64,000 bases of DNA from Pseudomonadota bacterium (lineage in GTDB: Bacteria > Pseudomonadota > Gammaproteobacteria > Burkholderiales > Burkholderiaceae_C), in assembly GCA_963204815.1 (NCBI GenBank), contig CAUJHQ010000048.1:45157-109156 (forward strand), given 5' to 3'. Made by a program: the position numbers and the translations under genes. Within the stretch, counting starts at the first letter, position 1; each line of letters starts with the position of its first letter. Under the pieces are notes generated by a model that made no database searches, was not told the origin of the DNA, and was given only the letters and a program-made list of their open reading frames with translations. Shown in pieces: positions 1-9,320 of the stretch.

Positions 1-415
1 AACCAACCGCTCGCGCGCCGCCGGCGCCGACGGCTACGACGTGCGCGCGCCCGAAGACGACCCGCGCCGCGACTACCGCGCGGTGTTCGACGTCAGCGGC
101 GATTCGCAGATCCTCGACAAGCTCATCGCGCGCCTGGCGCCGGGCGGCGAGGTCGTGCTGGCCGGCTTCTACACCGACCCGCTGAACTTCGCGTTCGCGC
201 CTGCCTTCATGCGCGAGGCGCGCATCCGCTGCGCCGCCGAATGGCAACGGCCCGACCTGCTGGCGGTGGCCGAACTGGCCGAGACCGGCCGCCTCTCGCT
301 CGACGGGCTGATCACGCACCACGGCGAACCGATGCAGGCCGACACGGCCTACCGCACCGCGTTCGGCGATTCCGACTGTCTGAAGATGGTCCTCGACTGG
401 AGACATTGCCAATGA
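1..415 (+). CDS. bchC: Bacteriochlorophyllide a dehydrogenase BchC, C-terminal part (5' end outside window)
   Basis: ORF frame open from the window start; MDR-type C-terminus (RAVFDVSGDSQILDKLIARLAPGGEVVLAGFY); stop overlaps the bchX ATG (ATGA). Confidence 0.85.
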   Translation, partial: TNRSRAAGADGYDVRAPEDDPRRDYRAVFDVSGDSQILDKLIARLAPGGEVVLAGFYTDPLNFAFAPAFMREARIRCAAEWQRPDLLAVAELAETGRLSLDGLITHHGEPMQADTAYRTAFGDSDCLKMVLDWRHCQ

Positions 416-1416
416 CATCCACCGCCTCTCCAGTCATCTTCATGCGCGACGAGCGCCTGAAGGCCGAGGCCGCGATCGAACCCGATCCTGTGTCCACCTC
501 GCCGGCGGCGAAGACGACGCAGATCATCGCCATCTACGGCAAGGGCGGCATCGGCAAGAGCTTCACGCTCGCCAACCTCAGCTACATGATGGCCCAGCAG
601 GGCAAGAAGGTGCTGCTGATCGGTTGCGACCCGAAGAGCGACACCACCAGCCTGCTGTTCGGCGGCAAGGCCTGCCCGACCATCATCGAGACCAGCAGCA
701 AGAAGAAGCTCGCCGGCGAGGCGGTGGCCATCGGCGACGTCTGCTTCAAGCGCGATGGCGTCTACGCGATGGAACTCGGCGGCCCTGAGGTCGGCCGCGG
801 CTGCGGCGGGCGCGGGATCATCCACGGCTTCGAGACGCTGGAGAAGCTCGGCTTCCACGACTGGGGCTTCGACTACGTGCTGCTCGACTTCCTGGGCGAC
901 GTGGTCTGCGGCGGCTTCGGCCTGCCGATCGCGCGCGACATGTGCCAGAAGGTCATCGTCGTCGCCAGCAACGACCTGCAGAGCCTGTACGTGGCCAACA
1001 ACGTGTGCAGCGCGGTCGAGTACTTCCGCAAGCTCGGCGGCAACGTCGGCGTGGCCGGCATGGTGATCAACCGCGACGATGGCACCGGCGAGGCGAAGGT
1101 GTTCGCCGAACACGCCGGCATCCCGGTGCTGGCCACCATTCCCGCCAACGACGACATCCGCCGCAAGAGCGCCAGCTACGAAATCATCGGCCGCCCCGGC
1201 ACGCAGTGGGCGCCGCTGTTCGAGGAACTCGCGACCAACGTCGCCGAGGCGCCGCCGGTGCGCCCGAAGCCGCAGACGCAGGACCAGTTGCTGGGCCTCT
1301 TCAGCGCCGAGGTCACGGGCCGCGACTTCCAGATGGAGCCGGCCACCGTGTTCGACATGGTGGGCAAGCACGAGATCGTGAAGCCGACCCTCGAAGTGGT
1401 CTACGACGCGGCCTGA
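412..1416 (+). CDS. bchX: Chlorophyllide a reductase iron protein subunit BchX
   Basis: NifH-like P-loop [38 protein letters not shown]; followed by bchY/bchZ. Confidence 0.95.
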   Translation: MTSTASPVIFMRDERLKAEAAIEPDPVSTSPAAKTTQIIAIYGKGGIGKSFTLANLSYMMAQQGKKVLLIGCDPKSDTTSLLFGGKACPTIIETSSKKKLAGEAVAIGDVCFKRDGVYAMELGGPEVGRGCGGRGIIHGFETLEKLGFHDWGFDYVLLDFLGDVVCGGFGLPIARDMCQKVIVVASNDLQSLYVANNVCSAVEYFRKLGGNVGVAGMVINRDDGTGEAKVFAEHAGIPVLATIPANDDIRRKSASYEIIGRPGTQWAPLFEELATNVAEAPPVRPKPQTQDQLLGLFSAEVTGRDFQMEPATVFDMVGKHEIVKPTLEVVYDAA

Positions 1417-1420
1417 CGCC

Positions 1421-2887
1421 ATGAGCAGCTGCCACGCCGATCTCGAGAAGGCCCGCGCCGCGGGCGAAGCCACGCGCGAGACGCTGGACCGCTACGCCGC
1501 GGACTACCCGAAGGGCCCGCACGACCAGCCGCAGAGCATGTGCCCGGCCTTCGGATCGCTGCGCGTGGGGCTGCGCATGCGGCGCACCGCGACCATCCTG
1601 TCGGGCAGCGCCTGCTGCGTCTATGGCCTGACGTTCACGAGCCACTTCTACGGCGCGCGCCGCAGCGTCGGCTACGTGCCGTTCAACAGCGAGACCCTGG
1701 TCACCGGCAAGCTGTTCGAGGACATCCGCGAGGCCGTCTACAAGCAGGCCGACCCGGCGCAGTACGACGCCATCGTCATCATCAACCTGTGCGTGCCCAC
1801 CGCCAGCGGCGTGCCGCTGCAGCTGCTGCCGAAGGAAATCAACGGCGTGCGCGTCATCGGCATCGACGTGCCGGGCTTCGGCGTGCCGACGCATGCCGAG
1901 GCGAAGGACGTGCTCGCCGGCGCGATGCTGAAGTTCGCTCGCGGCGAGGCCGAGGCCGGCCCCGTGATGGCGCCGCGCACCGGCCTCAGCGACAAGCCCA
2001 CGATCACGCTGCTGGGCGAGATGTTCCCGGCCGACCCGGTGGGCATCGGCATGCTGCTCGAACCGATGGGCCTGGCCGCCGGCCCGGTGGTGCCGACGCG
2101 GGAATGGCGCGAGCTCTACGCCGCGCTCGATTGCGCCGCGGTCGCCGCGATCCACCCGTTCTACACCGCCAGCGTGCGCGAGTTCCAGGCCGCCGGCCGG
2201 GCCATCGTGCCGTCGGCGCCGGTCGGCCATGACGGCACCGAAGCCTGGCTGCAGGCCGTGGGCACGGCCGCCAACGTGCCGCAGGCGCTGATCGACGCCG
2301 CCAAGAACAAGTGGCTGCCGGCGGTGAAGGGCGCGCTCGCAAAGCAGCCCGTGAAGGGCCGCGTCACCGTGAGCGGCTACGAAGGCAGCGAACTGCTCGT
2401 CGCCCGCCTGCTCATCGAGAGCGGTGCCGAGGTGCCGTACGTGGGCACCGCCTGCCCGAAGACGCCCTGGAGCGCGCCCGACCTCGAATGGCTGCATGCG
2501 CGCGGCGTGCACGTGCAGTACCGCGCCTCGCTCGAGCAGGACATCGCGGCGATGCGCGAATGCAAGCCCGACCTCGCGATCGGCACCACGCCGGTCGTGC
2601 AGGCCGCGAAGGAAGCGACCGTGCCGGCGCTGTATTTCACCAACCTGATCTCCGCCCGCCCGCTGATGGGCCCGGCCGGCGCCGGCTCGCTGGCGCAGGT
2701 GGTCAACGCCGCCATCGCCAACAAGGCGCGCTTCGAGACCATGCGCGAGTTCTTCGGCGAGACCGGGCAGGGCGACCGCGCCGGCGTCTGGGAAGACACG
2801 CCCGTGCTGCGCCCGGAGTTCCGCGCCGAGACGAAGCGCCAGGTCATCAAGATCCAGAAGCGCCGCAAGGCCGAGGAGATGATCTGA
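1421..2887 (+). CDS. bchY: Chlorophyllide a reductase subunit BchY
   Basis: 488-aa [45 protein letters not shown]; NifD/K-like; operon position. Confidence 0.95.
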   Translation: MSSCHADLEKARAAGEATRETLDRYAADYPKGPHDQPQSMCPAFGSLRVGLRMRRTATILSGSACCVYGLTFTSHFYGARRSVGYVPFNSETLVTGKLFEDIREAVYKQADPAQYDAIVIINLCVPTASGVPLQLLPKEINGVRVIGIDVPGFGVPTHAEAKDVLAGAMLKFARGEAEAGPVMAPRTGLSDKPTITLLGEMFPADPVGIGMLLEPMGLAAGPVVPTREWRELYAALDCAAVAAIHPFYTASVREFQAAGRAIVPSAPVGHDGTEAWLQAVGTAANVPQALIDAAKNKWLPAVKGALAKQPVKGRVTVSGYEGSELLVARLLIESGAEVPYVGTACPKTPWSAPDLEWLHARGVHVQYRASLEQDIAAMRECKPDLAIGTTPVVQAAKEATVPALYFTNLISARPLMGPAGAGSLAQVVNAAIANKARFETMREFFGETGQGDRAGVWEDTPVLRPEFRAETKRQVIKIQKRRKAEEMI

Positions 2888-4377
2888 TGGCCGGCGCACC
2901 GATGAACTACGTCATCGACCACGACCGCGCCGGCGGCTACTGGGGTGCGGTCTACGTCTTCACGGCGATCAAGGGCCTGCAGGTCGTGATCGACGGCCCT
3001 GTGGGCTGCGAGAACCTGCCCGTCACGAGCGTGCTGCACTACACCGACGCGCTGCCGCCGCACGAGCTGCCGATCGTCGTCACCGGCCTCGCCGAAGAGC
3101 AGCTCGGCCGCGAAGGCACCGAAGGCTCGATGAAGCGCGCGCACGCCGCGCTCGACCCCGACCTGCCCAGCGTGGTGGTCACCGGCTCGATCGCCGAGAT
3201 GATCGGCGGCGGCGTCACGCCCGAGGGCACGACGATCGCGCGCTTCCTGCCGCGCACCATCGACGAAGACCAGTGGCAGTGCGCGAACCGCGCGATGTTC
3301 TGGCTCTGGACGGAGTACGGCCTGCGCAAGGTCCCGGCGCGCAAGCCTTTCGACCAGCGCGAGCCGGGCGAGAAGCCGCGCGTCAACATCATCGGCCCCT
3401 GCTACGGCAGCTTCAACATGCCGAGCGACCTGGCGGAGATCCGCCGCCTCGTCGAAGGCCTGGGCGCCGAAGTGAACATGGTGTTCCCGCTTGGCAGCCA
3501 CCTCGCCGACGTCGCCAAGCTCGTCGACGCCGACGCGAACATCTGCCTGTACCGCGAGTACGGCCGCATGCTCTGCGAGGCGCTTGAGCGCCCGTACCTG
3601 CAGGCGCCCATCGGGCTGCACAGCACCACCGCGTTCCTGCGCCAGCTGGGCGAACTGCTGCACCTGGACCCCGAGCCCTTCATCGAGCGCGAGAAGCACA
3701 CCACGATCAAGCCGATCTGGGACCTCTGGCGTTCGGTCACGCAGGACTTCTTCGCCACCGCGAGCTTCGGCGTCGTCGCCGGCGAAACCTACGCGCGCGG
3801 CCTGCGCCATTTCCTCGAAGACGAACTCGGCCTGCCGTGCAACTTCGCGGTGTCGCGCAAGGCCGGCAGCAAGACCGACAACGAGACGGTGCGCCAGCTC
3901 GTGCACACGAAGCCGCCGCTCGTGCTGTTCGGCAGCTACAACGAACGCATGTACCTGTCCGAAAGGTCAGGGGGCCACGGGCCGAAGCCGACCTACATCC
4001 CGGCCAGCTTCCCCGGCGCCATCATCCGCCGCCACACCGGCACGCCGTTCATGGGCTACGCCGGCGCCACCTACGTGGTGCAGGAGTTCTGCAACGCGCT
4101 GTTCGACGCGCTGTTCAACATCCTGCCGCTGGGTTCCGATCTCGACCGCGTCGACGCCACGCCGGCGCGCCAGCGCCAGGAACTGCCGTGGGCCGACGAC
4201 GCCAAGGCGCTCTTCGACCGACTGGTCGAGGCGCAGCCTGTGCTGGTGCGCATCTCGGCGGCCAAGCGTCTGCGCGACCAGGCCGAGAGCGAAGCGCGCC
4301 GCCACGGCGAAGACACGGTCACCGCGGCACGCGTCGCCGCGGCCGGCGGCGTGGCCGCACCGGGGGTGGCTGCATGA
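2887..4377 (+). CDS. bchZ: Chlorophyllide a reductase subunit BchZ
   Basis: ATG at 2887 overlaps the bchY stop; [63 protein letters not shown]. Confidence 0.95.
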   Translation: MAGAPMNYVIDHDRAGGYWGAVYVFTAIKGLQVVIDGPVGCENLPVTSVLHYTDALPPHELPIVVTGLAEEQLGREGTEGSMKRAHAALDPDLPSVVVTGSIAEMIGGGVTPEGTTIARFLPRTIDEDQWQCANRAMFWLWTEYGLRKVPARKPFDQREPGEKPRVNIIGPCYGSFNMPSDLAEIRRLVEGLGAEVNMVFPLGSHLADVAKLVDADANICLYREYGRMLCEALERPYLQAPIGLHSTTAFLRQLGELLHLDPEPFIEREKHTTIKPIWDLWRSVTQDFFATASFGVVAGETYARGLRHFLEDELGLPCNFAVSRKAGSKTDNETVRQLVHTKPPLVLFGSYNERMYLSERSGGHGPKPTYIPASFPGAIIRRHTGTPFMGYAGATYVVQEFCNALFDALFNILPLGSDLDRVDATPARQRQELPWADDAKALFDRLVEAQPVLVRISAAKRLRDQAESEARRHGEDTVTAARVAAAGGVAAPGVAA

Positions 4378-4526
4378 CGCGCCGCCTGACCGCACCCACC
4401 TCGACCCGCTGCCCGGTGCAGCGGGCGTACCCGACGTCACGGCGCTCCGCCGCGACTGCCACCGCCGCGCGGGCATCGCGCGCGGCTGGCCGAAAGGCCA
4501 AGCTCAAGGAGATTTCCTATGGCTGA
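4374..4526 (+). CDS. Candidate 50-aa ORF bridging bchZ and pufB (possible coupling/leader peptide; may be non-coding)
   Basis: ATG at 4374 overlaps the bchZ TGA and the stop TGA (4524-4526) lies just inside puf[51 protein letters not shown]. Confidence 0.25.
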   Translation: MTRRLTAPTSTRCPVQRAYPTSRRSAATATAARASRAAGRKAKLKEISYG

Positions 4527-4665
4527 GAACAAGGGCTCGATCTCGGGCCTGACGGACGACGAGGCCCAGGAGTTCCACCGCTACTGGGTTCAGGGTTTCG
4601 TCGGCTTCACCGCCGTCGCGCTCGTGGCCCACATGCTGGTGTGGATCTGGCGCCCCTGGCTCTGA
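4519..4665 (+). CDS. pufB: LH1 (B870) beta polypeptide
   Basis: 48 aa [48 protein letters not shown]; AxxxH ligand and WRPW motif; SD AAGGAG. Confidence 0.95.
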   Translation: MAENKGSISGLTDDEAQEFHRYWVQGFVGFTAVALVAHMLVWIWRPWL

Positions 4666-4706
4666 ACGAACGACGCACTGCCTGACCTGGCAACAAGGGG
4701 AATTTC

Positions 4707-4931
4707 ATGGCCCGAGTCGAAAAAGTGATGCCGCAATCGATGGCGGCGAATGCATCCCGGGGTTTCGGGATCATCTTTGCCATCAGCTTCGTGGTGTTTC
4801 TCGCAATCGCCCTGTTCGGGCAATTGATCGGTTGGGACTGGCGTTCCGCATTGCCCGGCGCCGAGGGCGGCAAAACCGTTCTGGGCGGTGTCAAGGCGAG
4901 TGTTTATACCTTCATGTCGCATTTGCTCTAG
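4707..4931 (+). CDS. Uncharacterised 74-aa single-TM protein encoded between pufB and pufA
   Basis: ORF with SD-like AAGGGG; MARVEKVMPQSMAANASRGFGIIFAISFVVFLAIALFGQLIGWDWRSALPGAEGGKTVLGGVKASVYTFMSHLL; one hydrophobic helix. Confidence 0.75.
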   Translation: MARVEKVMPQSMAANASRGFGIIFAISFVVFLAIALFGQLIGWDWRSALPGAEGGKTVLGGVKASVYTFMSHLL

Positions 4932-4943
4932 GAGCTTGGAATC

Positions 4944-5144
4944 ATGTGGAGAATCTGGCGTCTCATCGACCCGTTGCGCGCTCTGGTCGTGCAAGGTGTT
5001 TTCCTGTTCGGCATCGCGGTGATGATTCACCTCATCCTGCTGAGCACGAACAAGTACAACTGGATGGATGGTCCGGCGAAAAAGGCGGTCGCTTCGGCGA
5101 ATTCGCCGACGCCGACGGCTGTCGCTTCGCTCACGGCGAAGTAG
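4944..5144 (+). CDS. pufA: LH1 (B870) alpha polypeptide
   Basis: 66 aa [43 protein letters not shown]; typical alpha N-terminus and His ligand. Confidence 0.95.
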   Translation: MWRIWRLIDPLRALVVQGVFLFGIAVMIHLILLSTNKYNWMDGPAKKAVASANSPTPTAVASLTAK

Positions 5145-5160
5145 GCCGCGTCCCGCACCG

Positions 5161-5203
5161 GGTCACGGGCGGGGCTGGTCAGTCCAGCCGGCTTCGCCCG
5201 ACC
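5161..5203 (+). promoter_or_regulatory. Intercistronic stem-loop between pufA and pufL (candidate mRNA stability element)
   Basis: CGGGCG(5166-5171)/CGCCCG(5195-5200) outer stem and GGCTGG(5173-5178)/CCAGCC(5184-5189) inner stem; GGT/ACC at the base. Confidence 0.65.
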
Positions 5204-5265
5204 ACCCACAGACATTCGCTGCTGTCGAGGCCCACTGAATTCGCCTCGCAGTCGGAGGAATCAAA

Positions 5266-6105
5266 ATGGCAATGCTGAGTTTCGAGCGGAAATACCGCGT
5301 GCGCGGTGGCACCCTCGTCGGCGGCGACCTGTTCGATTTCTGGATGGGCCCGTTCTACGTCGGATTCTTCGGCGTGACGACGGCCTTCTTCAGTTTCGTC
5401 GGCATCGCACTCATTCTCTGGGGCGCGGCGATGGGGCCGACCTGGAATCTGTGGCAGATCAGCATTGCACCGCCCGATCTTTCGTACGGCCTGCGCATCG
5501 CGCCGCTGCTCGAAGGCGGGCTGTGGCAGCTCATCACCGTCTGCGCGATCGGGGCCTTCGGTTCCTGGGCGCTGCGCGAGGTGGAGATCTGCCGAAAGCT
5601 GGGCATGCAGTACCACGTGCCGATCGCCTTCGCCTTCGCCATCGGCGCCTACGTCACGCTGGTCGTGATCCGGCCGCTGCTGCTGGGCGCCTGGGGGCAC
5701 GGCTTCCCGTACGGCATCTACAGCCACCTGGACTGGGTGTCCAACGTCGGCTACCAGTACCTGCACTTCCACTACAACCCCGCGCACATGATCGCGATCA
5801 GCTTCTTCTTCACGACGACGCTGGCGCTCTCGATGCACGGTGGCCTGATCCTGTCGGCCAGCAACCCGGCCAAGGGCGAGCTGGTGAAGACCACGGACTC
5901 GGAGGACACGTTCTTCCGCGACGCGGTGGGCTACTCGATCGGCTCGCTGGGCATCCACCGGCTGGGCCTGTTCCTGGCGCTCGCGGCGGTGTTCTTCAGC
6001 GCCGTCTGCATCGTCATCAGCGGCCCGTTCTGGACGCGCGGCTGGCCGGAATGGTGGGGCTGGTGGCTGAACATGCCGATCTGGTCGCATTGGCCCCTGA
6101 AGTGA
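5266..6105 (+). CDS. pufL: Photosynthetic reaction centre L subunit
   Basis: 279 aa [39 protein letters not shown]. Confidence 0.98.
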   Translation: MAMLSFERKYRVRGGTLVGGDLFDFWMGPFYVGFFGVTTAFFSFVGIALILWGAAMGPTWNLWQISIAPPDLSYGLRIAPLLEGGLWQLITVCAIGAFGSWALREVEICRKLGMQYHVPIAFAFAIGAYVTLVVIRPLLLGAWGHGFPYGIYSHLDWVSNVGYQYLHFHYNPAHMIAISFFFTTTLALSMHGGLILSASNPAKGELVKTTDSEDTFFRDAVGYSIGSLGIHRLGLFLALAAVFFSAVCIVISGPFWTRGWPEWWGWWLNMPIWSHWPLK

Positions 6106-6120
6106 GCGGGAGGACACGAC

Positions 6121-7107
6121 ATGCCTGAATATCAAAACCTGTTCACCGCGGTGCAGGCCTCCGGGCCGGCCCACATGGGCGTGCCGCTGCCGCGGCGCGA
6201 CAGCCCGCGCACCGGCAAGACGCCGCTGAACATCCCGATCCTCGGCCGCCTGGGCATGGCCCAGGTGGGCCCGGTCTACCTGGGGGCGCTGGGCATCTGC
6301 TCGCTGATCTTCGGCGCGCTGGGCTTCGTCATCATCGGCTTCAACATGCTGGCCCAGGTCCACTGGGACCCGGTGCAGTTCGTGCGACAGCTGTTCTGGT
6401 TGTCGCTGGACCCGCCGTCGCCGAAGTACGGCCTGCACCTGCCGCCGCTCAACGAAGGCGGCTGGTGGCTGATGTCCGGCTGCTTCATCACCGTGTCCAT
6501 CCTGTTGTGGTGGACGCGCATGTACACCCGGGCCCGCTCGCTCGGCATGGGCACGCACGTGGCCTGGGCCTTCGCGGCGGCGATCTGGCTGTTCCTGGTG
6601 CTGGGCTTCATCCGCCCGGTGCTGATGGGCAGCTGGAGCGAGGCGGTGCCGTTCGGCATCTTCTCGCACCTGGACTGGACCGCGGCGTTCTCCATCCGCT
6701 ATGGCAACCTCTTCTACAACCCGTTCCACGCGCTGTCGATCGCCTTCCTCTACGGCTCGACGCTGCTGTTCGCGATGCACGGCGCCACCATCCTGGCGGT
6801 CAGCCGCTACGGCGGCGAACGTGAGCTCGAGCAGATCGTCGACCGCGGCACGGCCAGCGAACGTGCGGCGCTGTTCTGGCGCTGGACGATGGGCTTCAAC
6901 GCCACCACCGAATCCATCCACCGCTGGGCCTGGTGGTTCGCGGTGCTGTGCCCGCTGACCGGCGGCATCGGCATCCTGCTGTCGGGCACCGTGGTGGACA
7001 ACTGGTACCTGTGGTCGGTTCAGCACGGCGTGGCGCCGCCGTACCCGCCGGTGTTCGGCACCGTCGTCGATCCCGCCGCCGCGGCCCTGCCGGGAGTCAA
7101 GCCATGA
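6121..7107 (+). CDS. pufM: Photosynthetic reaction centre M subunit
   Basis: 328 aa [20 protein letters not shown]... Confidence 0.98.
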   Translation: MPEYQNLFTAVQASGPAHMGVPLPRRDSPRTGKTPLNIPILGRLGMAQVGPVYLGALGICSLIFGALGFVIIGFNMLAQVHWDPVQFVRQLFWLSLDPPSPKYGLHLPPLNEGGWWLMSGCFITVSILLWWTRMYTRARSLGMGTHVAWAFAAAIWLFLVLGFIRPVLMGSWSEAVPFGIFSHLDWTAAFSIRYGNLFYNPFHALSIAFLYGSTLLFAMHGATILAVSRYGGERELEQIVDRGTASERAALFWRWTMGFNATTESIHRWAWWFAVLCPLTGGIGILLSGTVVDNWYLWSVQHGVAPPYPPVFGTVVDPAAAALPGVKP

Positions 7108-8477
7108 AGTCGATCTTCACCCGCTTCCTGCCGCTCGCGGCGCTCGGCGTCGCGGCGCTGCTGGCCGGCTGCGAACGCCCGCCGATCCAGTCGGTGCAGA
7201 CCGGCTATCGCGGCACCGGCATGCTGCAGGTCTACAACCCGCGCATCCTCAACGAGCAGATTCCGAACCACCAGCCGCCGGGCACGCCGCCTGTGCCGGC
7301 CTCGCCCGACGGCCCGCGCGCCAAGGACGTTCTGAAGAACGTGCAGGTGCTCGGCGACACCGGTGTCGCGGAGTTCACGAACCTGATGACGGCCATCACC
7401 GCGTGGGTGTCGCCGAAGGAAGGCTGCGCGTACTGCCACAACCTGCAGGACATGGCGGACGACTCCAAGTACGCCAAGGTCGTGGCGCGCCGCATGATCC
7501 AGATGACGCAGCACGTCAACGCCGACTGGAAGCCGCACGTGGCCGGTACCGGCGTCACCTGCTACACCTGCCACCGCGGCGAGCCGGTGCCGGCGCAGGC
7601 CTGGGTGACGGCGAAGTCGCAGGACAAGCGGTCCGACTTCATCGGCAACCTCGACGGCCAGAACCAGCCGGCGATGAGCGTCGGCCTCGCGTCGCTGCCC
7701 TACGACCCCTTCACGCCCTACCTGCTGAAGGGCGAGAAGATCGCGGTGCAGGCGACGAGCGCGCTGCCGCAGGGCCACGTGGCGTCGATCCAGGCCACCG
7801 AGGGCACCTATGCGCTGATGTTCCACATGTCGTATGCGCTCGGGGTGAACTGCACCTACTGCCACAACTCGCGCAGCTTCAACAACTGGCCGGAGAGCTC
7901 GCCGAAGCGCGGCATCGCCTGGCACGGCATCCGCATGGTGGGCGACCTCAACAATGCCTACCTCGAGCCGCTGACCAAGACCGTGCCGGCCACGCGCCTG
8001 GGCCCCGAGGGCGACATCCCGAAGGTGTCCTGCGCGACCTGCCACCAGGGCGCGTACAAGCCGGTCTACGGCGCGCAGATGGCGAAGGACTATCCGGCGC
8101 TGCTGGGCGCCCCGACGAAGGCCGCGGCCACTGCCGCGCTGCCGCCGCCGGTGGCCGAACCGACGCGCTCGGTGCTGTACTTCGGTGTCGGCTCACCGGT
8201 GCTGGACGCGGCGCAGTCCGCCGGCCTGGGGGCGCTGATCGAGCTGCTGAAGTCGTCGCCCAAGGTGATGGCCACGATCTCGGGCTTCCATTCGGCGGCC
8301 GGCACGCTGGCGCAGAACCAGGACCTGGCCAAGCAGCGCGCCTTCAACGTGCGCGACGCCCTCGTCGCGGCCGGCATCCCGGCGACGCGTGTCGCGCTCG
8401 CCAAGCCGCAGCAGACCGAGGCCAACGTCGCCGGCGAAGACCCGACGGCGCGCCGCGTCGAGGTGACGGTCCGCTAG
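7104..8477 (+). CDS. pufC: Photosynthetic reaction centre tetraheme cytochrome c subunit with C-terminal OmpA-like domain
   Basis: Lipobox LLAGC; four CXXCH (CAYCH, CYTCH, CTYCH, CATCH); C-terminus [74 protein letters not shown]...ARRVEVTVR resembles an OmpA C-terminal domain. Confidence 0.93.
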   Translation: MKSIFTRFLPLAALGVAALLAGCERPPIQSVQTGYRGTGMLQVYNPRILNEQIPNHQPPGTPPVPASPDGPRAKDVLKNVQVLGDTGVAEFTNLMTAITAWVSPKEGCAYCHNLQDMADDSKYAKVVARRMIQMTQHVNADWKPHVAGTGVTCYTCHRGEPVPAQAWVTAKSQDKRSDFIGNLDGQNQPAMSVGLASLPYDPFTPYLLKGEKIAVQATSALPQGHVASIQATEGTYALMFHMSYALGVNCTYCHNSRSFNNWPESSPKRGIAWHGIRMVGDLNNAYLEPLTKTVPATRLGPEGDIPKVSCATCHQGAYKPVYGAQMAKDYPALLGAPTKAAATAALPPPVAEPTRSVLYFGVGSPVLDAAQSAGLGALIELLKSSPKVMATISGFHSAAGTLAQNQDLAKQRAFNVRDALVAAGIPATRVALAKPQQTEANVAGEDPTARRVEVTVR

Positions 8478-8516
8478 CCGCGCCGCGCAACCCCACCCAC
8501 ACGCCCGGCGTGCCGC

Positions 8517-9320
8517 ATGAAGCCCCAAGCCCTGCAGGCCCCGCTGTCGCCGGTGCACCGGACCCCGGCGCCGCCACCCGAGCCGCCGGCCCAGCCGGCG
8601 CCCGGCGGGCGCGGCGGCGCGCTGGCCGGGCGCACCGTGGGCACGGTGGCGGTGCTGGTGCTCGTCGACGTTCGCCACGGCGCACGCTGGTGGGCCTGGT
8701 CGCGCCTCGTGCTCGGCCGCTGGCCGCTGCGAGGCGTCAAGGGGCTCGGCTTCTCCAAGGTGCTGGGCAGCGGGGCGAACGGCGGCTTCGGCGTCACGCC
8801 GAGTGCCACCCACGGCGGGCTCTTCCTCGTCTTCGACGGTGAGCCGGCGGCGCGCGAGTTCGTCGAACGCTCGCCCGTGCTGGCCGGCTACCGCGCCCAT
8901 GCGCGCGAGTGCTGCGTCGCGATCCTGCGTGCCAGCGCCAGCAAGGGCACCTGGTCCGGCGCGTCGATGCTGCCGACCGCCGAAGCCCCTGCGCAGGGCC
9001 CGATCGCGGCGCTGACGCGTGCGTCGATCCGGCCGCGCCACGCGCGCGCGTTCTGGCGCCTGTCGCCGGCGACCGAGCGTGCGCTCGAAGCGGCGCCGGG
9101 CTGCCTGCTGGCCGCCGGCCTCGGCGAGGCACCGTTCCTGCGCCAGGCCACCTTCAGCCTGTGGCGCGATGCGCGCGCGATGGACGCCTACGCCCGCAGC
9201 GGCGCCCACGCCGAGGCGATCCGCAGCGCCTACGGCGGCGGCTTCTTCTCCGAGACGATGTTCGTGCGCTTCGTGCCGCTCGAAGTGCGCGGCACCTGGA
9301 AGGGCGTGCACCATGGCTGA
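8517..9320 (+). CDS. crtA: Spheroidene monooxygenase CrtA
   Basis: 267 aa; GLGFSKVLGSGANGGFGVTPSATHGGLFLVFDGE...ARAFWRLSPATERALEAAPGCLLAAGLGEAP; upstream of crtD. Confidence 0.9.
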   Translation: MKPQALQAPLSPVHRTPAPPPEPPAQPAPGGRGGALAGRTVGTVAVLVLVDVRHGARWWAWSRLVLGRWPLRGVKGLGFSKVLGSGANGGFGVTPSATHGGLFLVFDGEPAAREFVERSPVLAGYRAHARECCVAILRASASKGTWSGASMLPTAEAPAQGPIAALTRASIRPRHARAFWRLSPATERALEAAPGCLLAAGLGEAPFLRQATFSLWRDARAMDAYARSGAHAEAIRSAYGGGFFSETMFVRFVPLEVRGTWKGVHHG

